Origin: Paracoccaceae bacterium
GTDB taxonomy: Bacteria; Pseudomonadota; Alphaproteobacteria; Rhodobacterales; Rhodobacteraceae
Assembly (NCBI GenBank): GCA_028284705.1
Contig: JANQRE010000033.1
Span: 33,170-97,169, forward strand
DNA: 64,000 bases
Reading direction: 5' to 3'
Part shown: positions 44,251 through 52,606 of the stretch, in pieces
How positions within the stretch are numbered: position 1 is the stretch's first letter
Layout: every line of letters begins with the position of its first letter
Notes under the pieces: generated by a model
What the model saw: the letters and a program-made list of their open reading frames with translations, nothing else
Told to the model about the DNA's origin: nothing
Database searches by the model: none
Translations under genes and position numbers: made by a program

Positions 44251-45823
44251 CCTCGTCGATATGCGGGAGATACTGCTCGAAATTATCGGCGAACATCTGA
44301 ACCAGTTTTTGAGCCTGAGCATCATAGGCCGTAGTATCGTCCCAGGTCCGGCGCGGGTCCAGAAGGATATCCGCGACACCGTGACACGAGACCGGCACGT
44401 CGAAGCCGAAATTCCGATCACGACGGAACGCGCCCTCGTTCAGGGAGCCGTCCAGCGCGGCAGAAAGCAGCGCGCGGGTGGCGCGGATCGGCATGCGCGA
44501 GCCGGTGCCATAAGCACCGCCCGTCCAGCCGGTGTTCACCAGCCAGCAATCGGCGTCGTGCTTGGCGATCTTCTCTTGCAGGAGCTTGCCGTAAACCTCC
44601 GGTCTGCGCGGCATGAAGGGCGCGCCGAAGCAGGTGGAGAAGGTTGGTTGCGGCTCGGTCACGCCGCGTTCGGTCCCGGCGACTTTCGAGGTGAAACCGG
44701 AGAGGAAGTGATACATCGCCTGTGCCGGGCTGAGGCGCGAGATCGGTGGCAAGACGCCAAACGCATCACAGGTCAGCATGACGATGTTTTTGGGGTGCCC
44801 GCCAATCGCTGTCTCCGAGGCGTTGGAGATGTAGTGCAGCGGGTAGGCGCAGCGCATGTTCGGCGTCAGGCTGTCATCCTTGAAGTCGAGTTCGAACGTG
44901 TCTGGATCGAACACCATGTTCTCGATGACGGTGCCGAATTTGGATGTTGTCGCATAGATTTCCGGCTCGGCTTCGGCAGAGAGATTGATGGTTTTGGCGT
45001 AACATCCGCCCTCGAAATTGAAGGTGCCGCGATCGGACCAACCGTGTTCATCATCGCCGATCAGCGTGCGAGAGGGCTCGGCAGACAGCGTCGTTTTTCC
45101 GGTGCCGGAAAGCCCGAAGAAAACGGCCGTGTCGGCGGGATTGCCGGGGGCGTGATTGGCCGAGCAATGCATCGGCATGATGCCTTTCTCGGGCAGCATG
45201 TAGTTCAGGAGCGTGAACACGGATTTCTTGTTTTCACCTGCATAGGCAGTACCCGCGATCAGGATCAGTTTCTTCTCGAAATTCAGAGTGATAACCGTTT
45301 CCGTCCGGCAGCCATGGCGATCTGGATCGGCCAGGAAGGAGGGGCAGTTGATGATGGTGAATTCCGGGTCGAACGTCTCCAACTCGGATGCGGAAGGACG
45401 CCGCAGCAGGTGGCGGATGAAGAGCCCATGCCAGGCCAGTTCCGTCACCACGCGTACATCTAAACGATGGGCAGGGTCCGCGCCGCCATAGAGGTCCTGC
45501 ACGACAACATCGCCGCCTTGCAGATGCGCCAGCATGTCCTCATGCAGCGTATCGAAGGCCTCCGGGCTCATCGGCGGATTGTTCTCCCACCAGATCGCGT
45601 CTTTCACGCCTGGCGTCTCAACCACGAACTTGTCCTTCGGAGAACGGCCCGTTTGCTTGCCGGTGGTCACGAGGAATGCACCGCCCTGACCAAGCGTGCC
45701 TTCTCCCCGCTTCAGAGCCAATTCGATCAGCGCAGGCTCCAGATAGTTATAGTGAACACGCGCCAGTCCTGTAATACCTTGCGTTTCCAGAGTCTTTTCT
45801 GGGTTCACTCGACCTGAGATCAT
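44225..45823 (-). CDS. pckA: Phosphoenolpyruvate carboxykinase (ATP)
   Basis: Converts oxaloacetate to phosphoenolpyruvate with ATP, the entry to gluconeogenesis from C2 and C4 compounds. The 532 residues start [20 protein letters not shown] and include [13 protein letters not shown], the kinase P-loop [11 protein letters not shown], and [16 protein letters not shown] metal site (here [20 protein letters not shown]). The ATG at 45823 has GGAG 9 bases upstream and gives the usual length, so the longer frame is rejected. The gene is upstream-isolated with a 336-base non-coding region carrying several repeats. Confidence 0.95.
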   Translation of the reverse strand: MISGRVNPEKTLETQGITGLARVHYNYLEPALIELALKRGEGTLGQGGAFLVTTGKQTGRSPKDKFVVETPGVKDAIWWENNPPMSPEAFDTLHEDMLAHLQGGDVVVQDLYGGADPAHRLDVRVVTELAWHGLFIRHLLRRPSASELETFDPEFTIINCPSFLADPDRHGCRTETVITLNFEKKLILIAGTAYAGENKKSVFTLLNYMLPEKGIMPMHCSANHAPGNPADTAVFFGLSGTGKTTLSAEPSRTLIGDDEHGWSDRGTFNFEGGCYAKTINLSAEAEPEIYATTSKFGTVIENMVFDPDTFELDFKDDSLTPNMRCAYPLHYISNASETAIGGHPKNIVMLTCDAFGVLPPISRLSPAQAMYHFLSGFTSKVAGTERGVTEPQPTFSTCFGAPFMPRRPEVYGKLLQEKIAKHDADCWLVNTGWTGGAYGTGSRMPIRATRALLSAALDGSLNEGAFRRDRNFGFDVPVSCHGVADILLDPRRTWDDTTAYDAQAQKLVQMFADNFEQYLPHIDEDVREAALG

Positions 45824-45924
45824 GTTGATTTGCTCCGCCAGGATGGATGCCATCCACCCGATACTTGCTCGCACGAAGGGCCAGTTTCGCGCCCGGCGAT
45901 CCCTCAATCGCTGGAGCCTTCTTA

Positions 45925-45947
45925 TACCATGCTGTGCAGGTATGGTA
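45925..45947. promoter_or_regulatory. Imperfect palindrome upstream of pckA
   Basis: TACCAT (45925-45930) and ATGGTA (45942-45947) are perfect inverted arms with an 11-base centre that itself contains CTG-TG-CAG. It lies about 100-125 bases upstream of the pckA start and about 210 bases upstream of chvI. It is a candidate operator of unknown owner. Confidence 0.35.
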
Positions 45948-45963
45948 ACCGGAAGAGGGCCGC

Positions 45964-46000
45964 AGGTTAGCGTTATCAGCAGCCTAGGTTAGCGATATCA
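45964..46000. promoter_or_regulatory. Two 15-bp direct repeats with a 22-bp period between pckA and chvI
   Basis: AGGTTAGCGTTATCA (45964-45978) and AGGTTAGCGATATCA (45986-46000) differ at one base and start 22 bases apart, two helical turns. This is the geometry of tandem sites for a response regulator or other dimer stacked on one DNA face. Position (about 160 bases before chvI, 140 before pckA) allows control of either gene; autoregulation by ChvI is a guess. Confidence 0.5.
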
Positions 46001-46159
46001 TTGCCAAAAAAGTGCGGCAAATTAGTCAAACATTAGGACTGATCGCGCCATTTTTGCCATGGACCCGGGTGATTCGGCACAATTTCGTTGATTCCCGTGC
46101 CCTTAATGCGGAGTATGGGACAAAAGAAAAACAAAATGAGCAGTGCAAAGGGATCTCCA

Positions 46160-46861
46160 ATGTCGAAAATTGCGTTGGTGGACGACGACAGGAATATCCT
46201 GACGTCGGTTCAAATGACTCTGGAAGCCGAGGGTTTCGAGGTAGAGACATATAATGACGGGCAAAGCGCGCTGGACGCTTTCACCCGCAAAATGCCGGAT
46301 ATGGCCGTTCTGGACATCAAGATGCCGCGCATGGACGGCATGGATTTGCTGCAGCGCCTGCGCCAGAAATCCTCTGTGCCGGTGATTTTCCTGACATCCA
46401 AGGATGACGAGATTGACGAGGTTCTCGGGCTTCGCATGGGCGCCGATGACTACGTGCGCAAACCCTTCTCGCAGCGTCTTCTGGTAGAGCGTATTCGCGC
46501 GATCCTGCGCCGCAAGGAAGCGGTCGCGAAGGATGAGGCCGGTGAAGGCGAAGCGAGCCAGGTGATGCAACGCGGCGATCTGGAAATGGACCCGCTGCGC
46601 CATACTGTGACCTGGAAAGGCAAGGATGTGTCGCTGACGGTGACCGAATTTCTGCTGCTTCAGGCTCTGGCACAGCGTCCCGGCTTCGTGAAGTCGCGCG
46701 ATCAATTGATGGATGTCGCCTATGACGATCAGGTCTATGTGGATGACCGCACGATCGACAGCCACATCAAACGTCTGCGCAAGAAAATGCGGACCGCGGA
46801 CGATGACTTCTCGGCGATTGAGACCCTCTACGGCATCGGCTACAGATATAACGAAGAATAA
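46160..46861 (+). CDS. chvI: Response regulator ChvI
   Basis: OmpR/PhoB-type transcription regulator of the ChvG-ChvI two-component system, which controls envelope and acid-stress genes in alphaproteobacteria. The 233 residues start [14 protein letters not shown] with phosphoacceptor D52 in [13 protein letters not shown], the switch Thr in FLTSKDDE, Lys in VRKPF, and a C-terminal winged helix ([31 protein letters not shown]). The start at 46160 has AAAGGGA 6-8 bases upstream; longer in-frame starts lack homology. chvG follows after 2 bases. Confidence 0.95.
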   Translation: MSKIALVDDDRNILTSVQMTLEAEGFEVETYNDGQSALDAFTRKMPDMAVLDIKMPRMDGMDLLQRLRQKSSVPVIFLTSKDDEIDEVLGLRMGADDYVRKPFSQRLLVERIRAILRRKEAVAKDEAGEGEASQVMQRGDLEMDPLRHTVTWKGKDVSLTVTEFLLLQALAQRPGFVKSRDQLMDVAYDDQVYVDDRTIDSHIKRLRKKMRTADDDFSAIETLYGIGYRYNEE

Positions 46862-46863
46862 CA

Positions 46864-48594
46864 ATGACCATCGCGTCGAGGATTTCCGTGGCGGACGGTA
46901 AACCTGCTGGCAACGCAGATATGGTGATGGGTGAGGATTGGACGGACGCACGCGATCCGGTCGATTCCGAGCTCAGGTCCAAACGAGAGCAGCGAAATTT
47001 CATTTCGCTGAACCGCTCTCCCTTGGCGCGAAAAATCATTACTTTCAACCTCTTGGCGCTTGTGATCCTCGTTGCGGGCGTGCTGTTTTTGAACCCCTTC
47101 CGCGACAGCCTTGTTGCGCAGCGCGAAGCAGCTCTGGTCTCTGAGGCGCAACTGATCGCCGATGTTTTTGAGGCACAATTGCCAGCGGATGTTGTCGCAA
47201 ACCTGAATTCTGGCGACGCCCTCGACCCCGACGCGACGCTGGACGGCCTGGATCTGGATCCGGGCGTGAACGTTTATGTTTTTTCGACCTCCGAAGCGCT
47301 GGTGGCCTCCAGCGAAGGGGAAGGACGTCAACCGCTTGAGGGCACGGAGGACCTCATCATTGATGACCGCAGCACGGTTATCACCAATTTCCTGAACAGC
47401 GTTTGGGAAGGGCTCTCTGGCCTGCTCGGCCCGAAAAATACGCCCGTCCAAGAGATCACGGGCGAAGACGAGGCACGCAAACTACTGAGCGATGCGCTGG
47501 GTGGGCAGACCCGCGTGCGCAATGGCAATGACGGCGTCGGCGGGATTGTTTTCGCAGTTGCGACACCGATTGAGCAAAACGGTGAAACCGTGGGTGTGAT
47601 TGCCTTAACCACAGTGGCAGGACAGATTGACCAGCTTGTGCGCTCCGAGCGCGAGCAGGTCTTGCAGATGTTTGTCATCGCGATTTTGGTGTCGATCGGT
47701 TTGTCGCTTGTTCTCGCCTCGACCATCGCAAACCCGCTTTCCGATCTGGCGGCTGCCGCCGAACTGGGACGCGAGAAGAACGCCCGCAAGATGAGCCCAA
47801 GCCGGGTCCGCATTCCTGATCTGACGGCGCGTCCAGACGAGATCGGGCGGTTGTCAGGTGCCATGCGTGGTATGGTGTCAGCGCTCTACGAACGCATTGA
47901 TGCAAATGAACAATTTGCGGCCGATGTCGCGCATGAGATCAAGAACCCGCTGGCGTCATTGCGCTCCGCTGTGGGCACTCTGCATGTTGCCAAAACCGAT
48001 GAGCAGCGCAAACGCCTGCTGGACGTGATCGAACATGATGTGCGTCGTCTGGACCGCCTTGTGAGTGATATCTCCAACGCCTCACGGCTCGACAGTGAAC
48101 TGGTCAAGGAAGACGAAGAGCCCTTCGATCTGATGAAAATGATCCACAATCTGACCGAATATCTCGGTCAGCAGGCCGCCGAAAAAGGCGTGGAATTTAT
48201 CAAGGACGTGCCCAACGAGCCGATCATCATTCACGGGCTGGAAGCGCGGCTGGCGCAGGTCTTTGTGAACCTTATCACCAACGCGACCTCGTTCTGCGAG
48301 GATGGCGATGCTGTGCGCATCTGGGCGCGGCGACGTGATAATCGCGTGCTGGTCGTCGTCGAGGACACCGGCCCCGGCATCCCCGAGCAGGCCCTGAACA
48401 AGGTTTTCAATCGCTTCTATTCCGAACGTCCGGAGCAGCAATTCGGCAACCATTCCGGCCTTGGGCTGGCGATCTCAAAGCAGATCATCGAGGCGCATGG
48501 CGGCGTGATCTGGGCGGAAAACATTCGCCCCACCGATGCCGATGTAACCTCCGAACCGCTCGGCGCGCGGTTCGTGGTGGGCTTGCCGACCTGA
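46864..48594 (+). CDS. chvG: Sensor histidine kinase ChvG
   Basis: Inner-membrane sensor partner of ChvI. The 576 residues have two membrane helices (about 60-76 and 262-282), a periplasmic sensing domain between them, a HAMP region, the HisKA box FAADVAHEIKNPLASLRSA with phosphoaccepting H357, and ATPase boxes NLITNATSFC, VEDTGPGIP and NHSGLGLAISKQIIEAHGG. The start may be 46864 or the ATG at 46921; neither has a strong ribosome site. It is followed 50 bases later by hprK. Confidence 0.94.
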   Translation: MTIASRISVADGKPAGNADMVMGEDWTDARDPVDSELRSKREQRNFISLNRSPLARKIITFNLLALVILVAGVLFLNPFRDSLVAQREAALVSEAQLIADVFEAQLPADVVANLNSGDALDPDATLDGLDLDPGVNVYVFSTSEALVASSEGEGRQPLEGTEDLIIDDRSTVITNFLNSVWEGLSGLLGPKNTPVQEITGEDEARKLLSDALGGQTRVRNGNDGVGGIVFAVATPIEQNGETVGVIALTTVAGQIDQLVRSEREQVLQMFVIAILVSIGLSLVLASTIANPLSDLAAAAELGREKNARKMSPSRVRIPDLTARPDEIGRLSGAMRGMVSALYERIDANEQFAADVAHEIKNPLASLRSAVGTLHVAKTDEQRKRLLDVIEHDVRRLDRLVSDISNASRLDSELVKEDEEPFDLMKMIHNLTEYLGQQAAEKGVEFIKDVPNEPIIIHGLEARLAQVFVNLITNATSFCEDGDAVRIWARRRDNRVLVVVEDTGPGIPEQALNKVFNRFYSERPEQQFGNHSGLGLAISKQIIEAHGGVIWAENIRPTDADVTSEPLGARFVVGLPT

Positions 48595-48644
48595 CACCTG
48601 TCGTATCTTGACCTCCGGCGCGCTTTGGCGCGAAGAGGGACGAC

Positions 48645-49079
48645 ATGTCGGATGCCACATCCCCTGAGAGTTTGCATGCCAGCGCCGTTGCGCTGAACGG
48701 GAAGGGCTGTCTGATCCTCGGGCCGTCCGGCAGCGGGAAATCGTCACTGGCCTTGAAATTGATAGCTCTGGGCGCCGATTTGATCGCGGATGACCGGGTG
48801 GTCCTCGCGCGGGACCACGAAGATGTCATTCTATCTGCGCCAGAGGGCTTGCCATCGGCTATTGAGGCACGGGGCGTCGGCCTCATGAACGCGCCTCTCT
48901 GCGGCCCGACGATGCTGCGTTTGGTTGTTGATCTTACCCACACTGAAACGCAAAGACTGCCCGAGGACCGCCGGATTGAAGTCCTTGGACTGAAATTGCC
49001 CTGTCTTCACAACACCGCGCGCGGTGATTTTTGTTTTGCGGTGGCACACTACCTGTCTCATGGTCCTGCCAGTCTTTGA
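48645..49079 (+). CDS. hprK: Short HPr kinase/phosphorylase
   Basis: Phosphorylates HPr on Ser46 and links carbon status to regulation. At 144 residues it is the short alphaproteobacterial form: Walker A GPSGSGKSS (26-34) and EARGVGLMNAPL (the HPrK signature ExRG-x2-L-x3 region) are present, but the N-terminal domain of Gram-positive HprK is absent. The gene lies directly between chvG and rapZ in the conserved chvIG-PTS cluster. Confidence 0.9.
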   Translation: MSDATSPESLHASAVALNGKGCLILGPSGSGKSSLALKLIALGADLIADDRVVLARDHEDVILSAPEGLPSAIEARGVGLMNAPLCGPTMLRLVVDLTHTETQRLPEDRRIEVLGLKLPCLHNTARGDFCFAVAHYLSHGPASL

Positions 49080-49093
49080 AAGGCGACAACGAA

Positions 49094-49957
49094 ATGTCTG
49101 ACCGCTTGCCAAGTCTGATCCTGATCACCGGTCCTTCGGGCGCCGGGCGCAGCACCGCGCTGAACGTTCTGGAAGATTTGGGGTTTGAATGCATCGACAA
49201 TATGCCGATCTCAATGATAGCGCGGCTTTTGTCGGAGCCTTTGGATCGACCGCTTGCCTTGGGTGTCGATGTCCGAAATCGAGATTTCACGCCAGAGGCC
49301 CTGCGTGCCTTGCTGGACACTGTGACAGGGCGCGACGATCTCAGTTCAATGCTCATGTTTCTCGATGCGCGGTTGGCGGTTCTCAAGCGCCGCTTCTCCG
49401 AAACACGTCGGCCGCACCCACTGTCTGGCGATGGCAGCGTCGAGGCGGGTCTGGCTCGCGAATTTGAGCTCGTCGCGCATGCACGGGACCGAGCTGACCT
49501 GGTCATCGACACATCCGATCTCTCTCCACATGAGTTGCGCGCCAAGTTGACCGAGTGGTTTGCCGATCCGAAGGCGGCACGCATGGCGCTGTCTTTGCAG
49601 TCGTTTTCCTACAAAACCGGAACCCCGAACGGGGCTGACCTCGTGTTTGACTGCCGATTTCTCAGCAACCCCCATTGGGAGCCGGAGTTGCGTGCACTTG
49701 ATGGTCGTGACGCGGCGGTCGCGGATTTCGTGGCACGGAGCAAGGATTTCGGCACCTTCTTTGAGCGGTTGCGATCCTTGTTGGACCACCTCTTGCCGGC
49801 TTATCGGCGTGAGGGGAAAGCGTACCTCACGATCGCGTTCGGGTGTACCGGAGGGCAACACCGCTCGGTTGCCGTGACGGAAATGCTCGCCAAGGCCCTT
49901 GCAAACAAGGGGTGGCAGGTGTCTATAGAGCACCGGGAACTGGGGCCGCGCGGATGA
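49094..49957 (+). CDS. rapZ: RNase adapter protein RapZ (YvcJ family)
   Basis: Nucleotide-binding regulator; in enterobacteria it guides RNase E to GlmZ sRNA and senses glucosamine-6-phosphate. The 287 residues have family segments DLGFECIDNMPISM, MFLDARLAVLKRRFSETRRPHPL, SFSYKTGTPNGADLVFDCRFLSNP and TIAFGCTGGQHRSVAV. The Walker A is GPSGAGRST (13-21) with Arg replacing the catalytic Lys at position 19, so ATP hydrolysis may be impaired. Start at 49094 (MSDRLPSLILITG) is preferred over the longer frame. Confidence 0.9.
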   Translation: MSDRLPSLILITGPSGAGRSTALNVLEDLGFECIDNMPISMIARLLSEPLDRPLALGVDVRNRDFTPEALRALLDTVTGRDDLSSMLMFLDARLAVLKRRFSETRRPHPLSGDGSVEAGLAREFELVAHARDRADLVIDTSDLSPHELRAKLTEWFADPKAARMALSLQSFSYKTGTPNGADLVFDCRFLSNPHWEPELRALDGRDAAVADFVARSKDFGTFFERLRSLLDHLLPAYRREGKAYLTIAFGCTGGQHRSVAVTEMLAKALANKGWQVSIEHRELGPRG

Positions 49958-49994
49958 CGCGCTTGGGGAATAGCAACAGCAAGGTCGTGCGAGC

Positions 49995-50384
49995 GTGATC
50001 GGGATTGTGATAGTGGCTCATGGGGGACTGGCGCGGGAGTATCTCTCGGCCGTCGAACATGTGGTGGGCAAACAATCCGGTATCCGCGCCATTACCATTG
50101 AAGAGGCCCACGATCGTCAATCCAAACAGGATGAGATTTGCGCCGCCGCCGATGAGGTCGATACCGGCGATGGTGTTGTTGTTGTAACCGACATGTTCGG
50201 GGGATCGCCCTCAAACCTGTCGCTGCTTGCCTGCAATCCTGCGAACCGGCGCATCCTTTATGGTGCCAATTTGCCAATGCTGATCAAGCTGGCAAAATCG
50301 CGAAATCTGGAGGTTTCGGTTGCGGTCGACAGCGCGATGGCGGCAGGCAAAAAATACATAAACAGTTTCAACGGGACGGTCTGA
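49995..50384 (+). CDS. PTS EIIA component, mannose (Man) type
   Basis: A 129-residue EIIA of the fructose/mannose family. The phospho-acceptor is H9 in IVIVAHGGLA; VVVTDMFGGSPSNLSLL and ANLPMLIKLAKSR are characteristic. With HPr and HprK it makes a regulatory phosphorelay, as no EIIB or EIIC sugar permease is encoded nearby. It starts at GTG 49995 and lies 2 bases before the HPr gene. Confidence 0.92.
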   Translation: MIGIVIVAHGGLAREYLSAVEHVVGKQSGIRAITIEEAHDRQSKQDEICAAADEVDTGDGVVVVTDMFGGSPSNLSLLACNPANRRILYGANLPMLIKLAKSRNLEVSVAVDSAMAAGKKYINSFNGTV

Positions 50385-50386
50385 GC

Positions 50387-50656
50387 ATGCCTGCGGCGCA
50401 GATGGAAATCATCAACACCAAGGGTCTGCATGCGCGTGCCTCGGCGAAATTCGTCGAAGTGGTCGAGCAATTTGATGCCCGGGCGAATGTCTGCAAGGAT
50501 GGCATGGACGCGTCAGGCGATAGCATCATGGGTCTGCTGATGCTGGCCGCGGCCAAGGGCTCGCAAATTGACGTGGAGACCTCCGGCCCTCAGGCGGACG
50601 AATTGCTGGACGCGTTGAACAAACTGGTGGCGGATAAATTTGGCGAAGACAGCTGA
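50387..50656 (+). CDS. ptsH: Phosphocarrier protein HPr
   Basis: An 89-residue HPr. The phosphoacceptor His is H15 in KGLHARASA and the regulatory Ser is S46 in GDSIMGLLML, exactly at the classical positions. It receives phosphate from EI (not in this window) and is the substrate of HprK two genes upstream. The acyltransferase gene starts inside its last codons. Confidence 0.95.
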   Translation: MPAAQMEIINTKGLHARASAKFVEVVEQFDARANVCKDGMDASGDSIMGLLMLAAAKGSQIDVETSGPQADELLDALNKLVADKFGEDS

Positions 50657-51545
50657 TCATATACGTGTTGTGGAGAGCGATGAAAGCGCGGCCCCCGAGG
50701 CCGACGATCAGGTCTACGTGCCCTATGACAAGCGCAACTTGTCCTACGCCAACACATTCACAAACCCCTGGAAAGCCAACACAATCCGGGTGATGGAGTG
50801 GTTGACCGGCAAGTACCACTTGCTACGGTTGATCCGGAAGTTTGAGCGCGGCGGTGTTAAATTTGGCCAGGGGTTCTGGGCCGATGCTCTGAATGTGATG
50901 GGCATCGAATTGCAAACGCCGCAAGAGCAAATCAATCGTATCCCAAAGACCGGGCCGGTGATCATTGTGGCCAATCACCCCCACGGATTGGTCGATGGCA
51001 TGGTACTGGCTGAGTTGATCGGGCGGAGGCGGACGGACTACAAAATCCTCACGCGGTCCCTGCTGACCGGTGTCAACGCGATTGACATGTTCATGATCCC
51101 GGTGCCCTTCCCGCATGAGGAAGACGCGCTGCAGCAGAACCTCGAGATGCGCAAAAAGGCGATGGAGCATCTGAAAGATGACGGGGTCATTGTGCTTTTC
51201 CCCTCCGGCGTTGTCGCCACATCCAAGACGATGTTTGGCCCGGCGGAAGAGGAAGAATGGAACCCGTTTACCGCGAAGATGATCCAGCGCTCCGGCGCGA
51301 CAGTCGTGCCGATTTTCTTCCCCGGTCAGAACTCACGCTGGTACCAAATGGCCAACCGGATTTCGCCGACCCTGCGCCAGGGATTGTTGATCTATGAGGT
51401 CCGTCATGCGCTTTACAAACCGCAAGCGCCGGTGGTCGGTGAGCCGTTTGACGCAGAAGAGGTGAAGTCCTGGTCAAGCAATCCGCGGGGGTTCGTGGCC
51501 TGGCTGCGGGAGCGTACTCTGGCGCTTCGAGACCAAGCGCATTGA
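50640..51545 (+). CDS. Lysophospholipid acyltransferase-like protein
   Basis: A 301-residue acyltransferase of the PlsC-related superfamily. Motif I is ANHPHGLVDGMVL and motif III is VLFPSGVVATSK, typical of the hemolysin/OlsA-like branch. It probably acylates a lysolipid; the acceptor is unknown. The TTG at 50640 overlaps the HPr gene by 17 bases and is the only early start apart from GTG 50670, so the exact start is uncertain. Its place at the end of the PTS cluster is conserved in Rhodobacteraceae as far as I know. Confidence 0.78.
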   Translation: MAKTADHIRVVESDESAAPEADDQVYVPYDKRNLSYANTFTNPWKANTIRVMEWLTGKYHLLRLIRKFERGGVKFGQGFWADALNVMGIELQTPQEQINRIPKTGPVIIVANHPHGLVDGMVLAELIGRRRTDYKILTRSLLTGVNAIDMFMIPVPFPHEEDALQQNLEMRKKAMEHLKDDGVIVLFPSGVVATSKTMFGPAEEEEWNPFTAKMIQRSGATVVPIFFPGQNSRWYQMANRISPTLRQGLLIYEVRHALYKPQAPVVGEPFDAEEVKSWSSNPRGFVAWLRERTLALRDQAH

Positions 51546-51570
51546 GGTCTCGGAACTCTTACTCTTGGGT

Positions 51571-52446
51571 TTACCGCGTAGGAACCGGCGGATCCTGACG
51601 ATAATCATAAAATCCGCGCTTCGTTTTGCGCCCCAGCCAGCCGGCCTCGACATATTTGGTTAGCAGAGGGCAGGGCCGGTATTTTGTATCAGCCAGCCCG
51701 TCATGCAGGACATTCATGATCGCCAGACAGGTATCGAGCCCGATGAAGTCTGCCAATTCGAGCGGGCCCATCGGGTGGTTTGCTCCGAGCTTGAGGGACT
51801 CGTCGATGGATTTCACTGACCCCACGCCTTCGTAGAGCGTATAGACCGCCTCATTGATCATCGGCATGAGGATACGGTTGACGATGAAAGCGGGAAAATC
51901 TTCGGCGCTGGCCGCGGTTTTTCCCAACCGCTCCACGACACCAAGACAAGCCTTGAACGTCGCCTCATCCGTTGCGATGCCTCGGATCAGCTCGACCAAT
52001 TGCATGATCGGCACCGGGTTCATGAAGTGGAACCCCATGAATTTCTCCGGCCGGTCGGTGCGGGAGGCGAGGCGGGTGATCGAGATCGAGGACGTGTTCG
52101 AGGTCAGGATCGTGTGCGGTTGCAGGTGCGGCAGCAGATCCTCAAAAATCGCGGTTTTGATGGTTTCACGCTCGGTCGCGGCTTCGATGATCAGATCGGT
52201 TGCACCCAGCTCCGGCAGCTTCAGCGTCGTGGAAATGCGTTTCAACGCCTCAGACTTGTCATCGGCGGAGATCTTCTCGCGGCTGACCTGACGTTCCATA
52301 TTTTTGTCGACCTGCGCCAGGGCACTGGTCAGGGCATCCTCGGAAATATCGTTCAGGATCACGTCATAGCCCGCCAAGGCGAAAACATGCGCGATCCCGT
52401 TGCCCATCTGGCCTGCGCCCACGATACCGACGCGCTCAATCTCCAT
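51571..52446 (-). CDS. hbd: 3-Hydroxybutyryl-CoA dehydrogenase
   Basis: NAD(P)-dependent oxidation or reduction between 3-hydroxybutyryl-CoA and acetoacetyl-CoA. The 291 residues start MEIERVGIVGAGQMGNGIAH with the dinucleotide motif, and contain NTSSISITRLA, FMGFHFMNPVPIMQLVE (catalytic His) and DFPAFIVNRILMPMINEA. The single-function length matches Hbd/FadB2. It feeds butyrate or polyhydroxybutyrate metabolism and the entry to the ethylmalonyl-CoA pathway. It is divergent from the DUF6473 gene. Confidence 0.93.
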   Translation of the reverse strand: MEIERVGIVGAGQMGNGIAHVFALAGYDVILNDISEDALTSALAQVDKNMERQVSREKISADDKSEALKRISTTLKLPELGATDLIIEAATERETIKTAIFEDLLPHLQPHTILTSNTSSISITRLASRTDRPEKFMGFHFMNPVPIMQLVELIRGIATDEATFKACLGVVERLGKTAASAEDFPAFIVNRILMPMINEAVYTLYEGVGSVKSIDESLKLGANHPMGPLELADFIGLDTCLAIMNVLHDGLADTKYRPCPLLTKYVEAGWLGRKTKRGFYDYRQDPPVPTR

Positions 52447-52531
52447 GATCCCGGACCTTTCTCGAAATGTGCCCGACAATAGGCGCGAGCCTGCACGCTT
52501 CGCAAGCACCGAGAATCGTTAGAAGTTGAGG

Positions 52532-52554
52532 CAAATTGCCCATTTAGCAATTTG
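52532..52554. promoter_or_regulatory. Perfect 8-bp inverted repeat between hbd and the DUF6473 gene
   Basis: CAAATTGC-CCATTTA-GCAATTTG lies 86-108 bases upstream of hbd (minus strand) and 52-74 bases upstream of the plus-strand DUF6473 gene. The long perfect arms make it a good operator candidate for one or both divergent genes. Confidence 0.45.
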
Positions 52555-52606
52555 GAAAGGGCCTCACGTCAGATTGCCTTCGGGTGAGTCGAAATGAGGT
52601 GGGACA

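Larger units (their letters stand above)
45824..46159. other. 336-base non-coding region between pckA and chvI
   Basis: No open frame with a credible start and family is seen here. The region must hold the divergent promoters for pckA and chvI. It contains an inverted repeat at 45925-45947, two near-identical direct repeats at 45964-46000, an AT-rich patch around 46003-46035, and a ribosome site (AAAGGGA) just before the chvI ATG. Confidence 0.7.

Noticed and set aside
46012..46254. 80-residue frame between pckA and chvI
   Set aside because: Overlaps the start of chvI in another frame and has no recognisable family or ribosome site.
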